This document shows, piece after piece, positions 62,490 through 64,000 of a stretch of DNA of 64,000 bases. The number at the start of each line of letters is the position of its first letter. The first letter of the stretch is position 1. The notes under the pieces were generated by a model. It had not been told where the DNA came from, did not search any database, and worked only from the letters and a program-made list of their open reading frames with translations. Origin of the DNA: Aeromonas diversa CDC 2478-85 (GTDB lineage: Bacteria > Pseudomonadota > Gammaproteobacteria > Enterobacterales > Aeromonadaceae); the NCBI RefSeq assembly GCF_000819805.1, contig NZ_CDCE01000029.1:436833-500832 (forward strand), written 5' to 3'. Position numbers and translations under genes: made by a program.

Positions 62490-63902
62490 GTGAAGATTAA
62501 GCGGTTTTTTGCCAAGGACATGCGGACTGCGCTGGCAGAGGTCAAGGAGACTCTGGGCCCGGACGCTGTGATCATGTCCAATAAAAAGGTCACCGGAGGA
62601 GTCGAGATTGTTGCCGCAGTGGATTATCAGGCTCAAACGGTGTCAAGCAAGGAGCCAGCTCGTGCCGCCTTGGTAGACGAACGCGTCAATATTTCGACGG
62701 CTGGTCGTCAAATGACGACTTCTTCTGCGTCAAAAGAAGAGCATTACGCCGATAGTTTGGCGGCCCTGCTTGCCAGGCAACAACAGGCGAAGGGTGCCGT
62801 TCAACGTTCAGCACCCTCCACCGTCGCGGCCTCGGCTCCGGAGGGGGCTCCCCGGACACTTGCCGAGCAAGCACAATGGGAGGCTCAGCCGCAGGCCAAG
62901 CCGCGTGCCCGGAGCAACGGCGCAAGCCGTACCGCGACCCCGGCCCGTGAGAGTGCCCCTCGCGATCGTGAGTTGGAAGGCGTGCGCCAAGAGATGGCAA
63001 GCATCCGCAAGCTGTTGGAGCATCAGATCTCGGGCCTGATGTGGCAGGAGGTCGAGCGTCGCGAGCCGATGCGGGCCCTGCTCATCAAGGAGCTGAAGAA
63101 GATCGGGTTTGACGACGCTTACGCCGATCAACTGGCGGGAATGGTGCCGGAGGACATGTCGGTCCACGAGGGCATGGCTCAGATAGCCGAGATCCTGACG
63201 TCCCAGCTCCGGGTTGGGGAGGACGAGATTCTGCGTCAAGGGGGGGCTGTGGCCCTGCTCGGTCCAACCGGGGTGGGCAAGACAACCACGATAGCCAAGC
63301 TGGCAGCCCGCTTCGCCATGAAATATGGCGCAGATCAAGTGGCTCTCATCACCACCGACAACTACCGGATCGGTGCCCATGAGCAGCTGCAGACTTATGG
63401 GCGGATCATGGGCTGTCCGGTGCGCCAGGTGCGCGATGCCGAAGAGTTGGCATCGGTGCTTTACCAGTTTCGTCATCGCCGCCTCGTCCTTATCGACACG
63501 GCGGGCATGGGCCAGCGCGATGTTCGCCTGACAGAGCAGCTCGATACGCTGGTTAAGAATTCCAAGGTCCGTATTCGCAGCTATCTGGTGATGTCGGCCA
63601 CTTCCCAGCGCCGGGTCATGCAGGAGGCGGTCGACCATTTCAAGCGCATTCCGCTGAGCGGATGCATCCTGACTAAGCTCGACGAGAGCTTGAACCTCGG
63701 GGAAGTCATCAACGTTTGTATCCAGAATTCTCTTCCCATCTCGTATGTCACCGATGGGCAGCGGGTTCCGGAGGATATTCAGGTCGCTCACTCGGCACAG
63801 CTGATAGGTTCGGCGCTCGGGTCGTTGGAACGGCAGGTGGAAGAGCCCTATTTCTGGGGCGCCGGGTTTGGCGAGGCTGAAGATTCGGAGTTTTATGAGT
63901 AA
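62490..63902 (+). CDS. flhF: Flagellar placement GTPase FlhF
   Basis: The 470-aa SRP-like GTPase directs polar flagellum placement. A basic N-terminal start (MKIKRFFAKDMRTALAEVKETLGPDAVIMSNKKV) leads to a variable B region and a helical N domain. The G domain then shows GPTGVGKTTTIAKLA, TTDNYRIGAHEQL, DTAGMGQRD and TKLDES. FlhF implies a polar flagellum. Translation starts at GTG 62490 behind GGAGAT. The end overlaps flhG by 8 nt, matching the joint action of the two proteins on number and position. Confidence 0.96.
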   Translation: MKIKRFFAKDMRTALAEVKETLGPDAVIMSNKKVTGGVEIVAAVDYQAQTVSSKEPARAALVDERVNISTAGRQMTTSSASKEEHYADSLAALLARQQQAKGAVQRSAPSTVAASAPEGAPRTLAEQAQWEAQPQAKPRARSNGASRTATPARESAPRDRELEGVRQEMASIRKLLEHQISGLMWQEVERREPMRALLIKELKKIGFDDAYADQLAGMVPEDMSVHEGMAQIAEILTSQLRVGEDEILRQGGAVALLGPTGVGKTTTIAKLAARFAMKYGADQVALITTDNYRIGAHEQLQTYGRIMGCPVRQVRDAEELASVLYQFRHRRLVLIDTAGMGQRDVRLTEQLDTLVKNSKVRIRSYLVMSATSQRRVMQEAVDHFKRIPLSGCILTKLDESLNLGEVINVCIQNSLPISYVTDGQRVPEDIQVAHSAQLIGSALGSLERQVEEPYFWGAGFGEAEDSEFYE

Positions 63903-64000
63903 CGTATATATGGATCAGGCAAGTGGGCTACGCAAAATGCGTCAAAACAACCGAGTTAAGGTCATTGCGGTTTCCGGCGGCAAGGGCGGGGTTGGTAAGA
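63895..64000 (+). CDS. flhG: Flagellar number regulator FlhG (MinD-like ATPase), cut at the right edge
   Basis: Only the first 35 codons are in the window. They read MSNVYMDQASGLRKMRQ at the start and IAVSGGKGGVGK at the end, the deviant Walker A of MinD/ParA ATPases. The DQASGLR segment is the conserved activation motif of FlhG/FleN, which stimulates FlhF GTPase and limits flagellar number. It starts inside flhF. Confidence 0.9.
   Translation, partial: MSNVYMDQASGLRKMRQNNRVKVIAVSGGKGGVGK

Overview
The window reads as a chromosomal segment of a gammaproteobacterium, most likely Aeromonas or a close relative. This is inferred from the fit of Fur, GlnS, NagC, HdfR and RimO to gammaproteobacterial families and from the Vibrio/Aeromonas-style fliE...fliR-flhB-flhA-flhF-flhG order driven by sigma-54 promoters. 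No tRNA, rRNA, CRISPR array, transposase or integrase was recognised.

Region 1 (1-14,002) is part of a type III secretion injectisome of the Salmonella SPI-2 (Ssa) type. A leftward set encodes an unrecognised T3SS-linked protein, an SsaM-like protein, then sctV-N-O-P-Q. A divergent rightward operon encodes the export gate sctR-S-T-U, a periplasmic lytic transglycosylase and an SsrA-like hybrid sensor kinase. An SsrB-like response regulator converges on the kinase gene. A near-identical 17-bp box (TCAGGTNTTNACCCTAT in gene direction) lies upstream of every T3SS transcription unit seen here, and a fifth copy points out of the left edge. Needle, rod, secretin and basal-body ring genes are not in the window.

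Region 2 (14,268-18,708) is core-like: hdfR and maoP, translationally coupled, then a secreted GH20 beta-N-acetylhexosaminidase.

Region 3 (about 18,963-34,670) is a visibly AT-richer island holding a compact hybrid NRPS-PKS locus. It encodes NRPS 1 (C-A-PCP, glycine-like code), a PKS (KS-AT-ACP-ACP, malonyl-type AT, no reductive domains) and NRPS 2 (C-A-PCP-C-degenerate region-TE). These are followed by a GT4 glycosyltransferase, a secreted SGNH/CE2-type esterase and a convergent EntD/Sfp-type phosphopantetheinyl transferase. There is no transporter, regulator, MbtH protein or acyl-CoA ligase. I do not recognise the product; this is the best candidate for an undescribed system.

Region 4 (34,739-42,411) is the N-acetylglucosamine locus: nagB-nagA-nagC leftward, and nagE plus a GH20 lipoprotein rightward. 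Two NagC boxes about 95 bp apart bracket a CRP site. Island 3 sits between this locus and the first GH20 gene.

Region 5 (42,700-46,985) holds glnS, fur, a DUF4442 hotdog protein and rimO. Region 6 (47,151-64,000) is the polar flagellar export and switch cluster fliEFGHIJKLMNOPQR-flhB, then flhA-flhF-flhG (cut at the right edge), with sigma-54 promoters before fliE and flhA. The window therefore carries both a flagellar and an injectisome version of the export gate and ATPase.
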